Shown: piece by piece, positions 29,957-32,071 of the stretch
Layout of the letters: each line of letters starts with the position of its first letter
Numbering within the stretch: position 1 is the first letter of the stretch
From: Acidobacteriota bacterium
GTDB lineage: Bacteria > Acidobacteriota > Vicinamibacteria > Vicinamibacterales > Vicinamibacteraceae
Direction: 5' to 3'
Length of the DNA: 32,071 nt
Assembly (NCBI GenBank): GCA_023429845.1
Contig: JAEZCY010000261.1
Span: forward strand, 1 to 32,071
Position numbers and translations under genes: made by a program
The notes under the pieces: generated by a model
The model's database searches: none
Seen by the model: only the letters and a program-made list of their open reading frames with translations
What the model was told of the DNA's origin: nothing

Positions 29957-31132
29957 TCACACCGCGCCAACGTCGAGGACGTCGATCATCAGGCGCTGCT
30001 CGCGAAGTATGGCCGTGACCTCGTCCTTGTAGTTCGGATTGAGGACCACGGCCGTCGAGACGCCCAGGTCTCTCAACCCCGCCGGCGCGACGATCGGATG
30101 GCCCGTACCCGGGACGTATCGGCCCTGTTTGGCCGGGTTGATGTCGACGAGGCACTCGAAGTATGCGCGGTGCGGATCGACGAGGTTGGCCAGCGTCACG
30201 CCCTTGGCCGCCGCGCCCCAGAGCGCCACCCGCCGGACGTTGGCGAGGGTGCGGACCGTGGACTGCCACCACGCGAGCTTCTGCGCCTGCATCGTGGCGA
30301 ACCGCGTAGCCTGCCCGGGAACTCGCCCGGCATCACGGCTCACCCGATCGGGCCTCCGGTTGGTCGCCTCGAGCCAGAGGTACTGCCCGCCGAAGACGTG
30401 CTGCACCGAGTCCACCGCGAAGCCGGCCCGCTCGCAGGCCGTCGTCAACGATTGAGCGGTGAAGAGCGAGCAATGCTCGTAGTAGAAGTCCCACACGACG
30501 TCATGCTCGAGAATCCAGGCGACGCACGGGGTCTCCAGGAAGAGCCGCGCGCCCGGCCGGTGAGCGACCGCCGCGTGGATCGCGCCTAGGAGCGCCAGCG
30601 GCTCGGGGACGTGCTCGATCACGTGCCGGCTGACCACCGCGTCAACCGGGATGTGCGTACACGTCGCGTCGTAGAACCGCCGCTCGAAGCGCAGGCGCCC
30701 GCCCAGCTCCTCGTCCGGGCCGACATAGCTGGGATCGAAGCCGATCCCGCGATTGTCGGCGCTCTCGTCCATCACAAGCGCGCGAATGAACCCGCCCTTG
30801 CCGCAGCCCACTTCGACGATGCGGGCATTCCGCACGCCTCGCTCGTCGATGATCCGCCTGACGAGCCGCTGGACGTGGTCCAGGAACACGCCAGAGGCAA
30901 GCTGGCTGTTGTCGTAGCGGGCGCCATACAGCAGTTTTCGCGCGTCGAAGGCCCGGTTGAAGACGAAGCCGCAAGCGTCACAGGCGACCATCGACAGGTC
31001 GCCGCACGGGGTGTTCAACGCCTCGTGCTCGGTGTCGAGCATGAGGTTCTGGTGGACGGGCACCTGATGGCGCTCGAGCACCGTGGTGAACGAGCCCCCC
31101 TCACAGACCGGGCAGTTCCGCGCGAGCCTCAC
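29957..31132 (-). CDS. SAM-dependent C-methyltransferase with zinc-binding N-domain
   Basis: A 391-residue methyltransferase with the three-part plan of sugar C-methyltransferases (TylC3/NovU-like). The N-terminal zinc domain has C7-x2-C10 (CPVC) and C51-x2-C54 (CDAC), followed by FNRAFD and YDNSQLASG. The class I SAM domain has VEVGCGKGGF (107-116), GIGFDPSY and SRHVIEHVPEP. The C-terminal domain resembles Methyltransf_14 (VALWGAAAKGVTLANLVDP, then CLVDINPAKQGRYVPGTGHP). Known relatives add a C-3 methyl to NDP-4-keto-6-deoxy sugars. The start is set at GTG 31130-31132: it overlaps the epimerase stop as GTGA, and the zinc motif then begins at residue 7. A longer start would overlap the epimerase by 88 bp. 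It works naturally with the upstream sugar dehydratase/epimerase. Confidence 0.9.
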   Translation of the reverse strand: MRLARNCPVCEGGSFTTVLERHQVPVHQNLMLDTEHEALNTPCGDLSMVACDACGFVFNRAFDARKLLYGARYDNSQLASGVFLDHVQRLVRRIIDERGVRNARIVEVGCGKGGFIRALVMDESADNRGIGFDPSYVGPDEELGGRLRFERRFYDATCTHIPVDAVVSRHVIEHVPEPLALLGAIHAAVAHRPGARLFLETPCVAWILEHDVVWDFYYEHCSLFTAQSLTTACERAGFAVDSVQHVFGGQYLWLEATNRRPDRVSRDAGRVPGQATRFATMQAQKLAWWQSTVRTLANVRRVALWGAAAKGVTLANLVDPHRAYFECLVDINPAKQGRYVPGTGHPIVAPAGLRDLGVSTAVVLNPNYKDEVTAILREQRLMIDVLDVGAV

Positions 31133-32070
31133 CAGCCCGCCTCTCGCCGCCACCAGGCGATCGTCTTTGCCACGCCGTCCTCGAGACTGAGTCGCGGTGT
31201 CCACCTCACCTCGCACGTCAACCGCGACACGTCCGCTGTGAGCGTCGCCGGCTCGTCGTGGCGGGAAGGCCGCGCGCCGAACTCCAGAAGCCGCTCACGG
31301 CCAAGTCCCGCGCCGAACATGGAGAGGAACGCTTTCAGCGTGATTGGACGTCCCGAGGCGATGTTCACGGCCCCGGTCACCTGGCTGTCGAGCAGTGCCG
31401 CCAGAGCGTCACCGGCCTCCTCGACGTACAGGACGTCACGGGTCTGCTCGCCATGGCTGCACGCCATCGCTTCGTCGCGCAGCAGCGCGCGGACGACGGA
31501 CGGCACCAGTCTCTCGGTCTGCTCGCCCGGGCCGTACAGGTAGAAGAGCCGGGCCCAGGCAGCGCTGCCCACGCCGGACTCCCGTGCAAACTCGGGCAGC
31601 ATCACACCAAGAGCCGCCTTGCACGCGCCGTAGACCGTCGTCGGGCCGAGCGCCGTGCGTTCCTCGACGCACGGCGTCGCGGACGTGGCGTACTCGGAGC
31701 AGCTCCCCACCATCACGGCCCGCTCGCCGCCCGCGGACCCGAACGCCGCAAGCAGGTCCAGGCTGGCATCGAGCCAGGGTCGGTTGAGCGGGGAGGTCCA
31801 GAACACGCCGGGAGTGACAATCCAGGCCAGGTGCAGGAGGTGCGTCGGGCGGACGGCCGCGAGCAGCGGCGCCACCTGGCGACCGTCGAGGAGGTCGGCT
31901 TCGTGCCAGACGATGCCGGCGCCGCCCCTGGGTACCGTGGCACCGCACGGCGTCGAGATGGCGCTCGCCGGCCGGCTGACGGCGTGGACCTCGTAGCCGC
32001 GCGCCGACAGCGGCGCCAGGCAGCTGGAGCCGACGAAACCCCGGGCGCCGGTGACCAGGACCCGTTTCAC
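31129..32070 (-). CDS. NAD-dependent epimerase/dehydratase, nucleotide-sugar type
   Basis: A 313-residue extended short-chain dehydrogenase acting on a nucleotide-activated sugar. The Rossmann motif is GARGFVG (8-14). The mid-fold HLAW (80-83) replaces the usual HLAA, followed by VGSCSEYA (121-128) with the catalytic serine and YGACK (Y147, K151). LYGPGEQTERLVPSVVRALL and GAVNIASGRPITL are typical substrate-side motifs. The sequence resembles 4-reductases such as those for CDP- or dTDP-4-keto-deoxy sugars (RfbJ-like), but epimerase or dehydratase action is not excluded. It starts with GTG (32068-32070) one base from the window edge; the GTGA context hints that it overlaps another gene just outside. 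It is followed by the C-methyltransferase with a 4-bp overlap. Confidence 0.88.
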   Translation of the reverse strand: MKRVLVTGARGFVGSSCLAPLSARGYEVHAVSRPASAISTPCGATVPRGGAGIVWHEADLLDGRQVAPLLAAVRPTHLLHLAWIVTPGVFWTSPLNRPWLDASLDLLAAFGSAGGERAVMVGSCSEYATSATPCVEERTALGPTTVYGACKAALGVMLPEFARESGVGSAAWARLFYLYGPGEQTERLVPSVVRALLRDEAMACSHGEQTRDVLYVEEAGDALAALLDSQVTGAVNIASGRPITLKAFLSMFGAGLGRERLLEFGARPSRHDEPATLTADVSRLTCEVRWTPRLSLEDGVAKTIAWWRREAGW

Positions 32071-32071
32071 G

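Noticed and set aside
1..32071. tRNA, rRNA, CRISPR array, insertion sequence or prophage
   Set aside because: I looked for cloverleaf-like hairpins with a TTCRANY arm, regular spaced repeats, DDE transposase motifs and phage structural genes, and found none. Covariance-model searches (tRNA, Rfam) would be needed to exclude small RNAs fully.

Overview
The window is GC-rich chromosomal DNA (about two thirds GC by eye) and looks like an Acidobacteriota genome, most likely class Vicinamibacteria. The strongest pointer is a PadR regulator followed 20 bp later by a roughly 900-residue MacB-type permease with an N-terminal prefix domain (ADOP architecture), a pairing typical of that phylum. The gene mix (DinB, DUF1801, SRPBCC, a secreted glutamate-carboxypeptidase-like M28 peptidase and a secreted GH3 enzyme) fits a soil heterotroph. 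This assignment is inference from gene content; no rRNA or tRNA is present. I see no phage, transposase, integrase or CRISPR array.

Layout. 1-2942: the tail of a VOC/PhnB-like gene, an AHSA1-type SRPBCC gene and a convergent secreted GH3 glycosidase. 2943-3347: a gene-free stretch carrying a small intergenic repeat/hairpin cluster. 3348-5873: an unusual radical SAM protein (N-terminal SPASM-like cysteines, central radical SAM domain, two C-terminal beta-sandwich repeats), then a YqgE/AlgH protein with an N-terminal hydrophobic segment. 5834-9964: DinB protein, secreted Fes-like esterase, FKBP isomerase and DUF4019 protein on the minus strand; DUF1801 protein and MutM (Fpg) glycosylase on the plus strand. 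10081-12402: a short Rossmann-like gene remnant and an M28 peptidase. 12450-15805: a two-gene minus-strand unit of an SRPBCC protein translationally coupled through a TTGA overlap to a 990-residue AAA/STAND-like ATPase with TPR-like repeats. 15942-19012: the PadR-ADOP pair. 19243-20965: two adjacent but dissimilar alpha/beta hydrolases.

21026-27906 is a complete tripartite efflux locus read leftwards: XRE regulator, HlyD-type adaptor (YbhG/YhiI-like), fused two-domain ABC ATPase, two ABC-2 permeases and a NodT/OprM-type outer-membrane lipoprotein. The four inner genes overlap by 4 bp each (GTGA, ATGA, GTGA), so they are very probably one translationally coupled operon. ATPase domain 1 lacks the H-loop histidine while domain 2 keeps it, suggesting an asymmetric motor.

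28088-32070 is the distal part of a surface-glycan or glycosylated-metabolite cluster, also read leftwards: NAD-dependent sugar epimerase/dehydratase, zinc-binding-type C-methyltransferase, CmcI-family protein and family 2 glycosyltransferase, separated by -4, 7 and 5 bp. The epimerase starts with GTG at the window edge, so the cluster probably continues beyond it.

Most long alternative reading frames are GC-driven shadows of the genes listed. The least explained items are the radical SAM/beta-sandwich protein, the SRPBCC-AAA/TPR pair, the membrane-anchored AlgH and the repeat cluster at 3025-3137.
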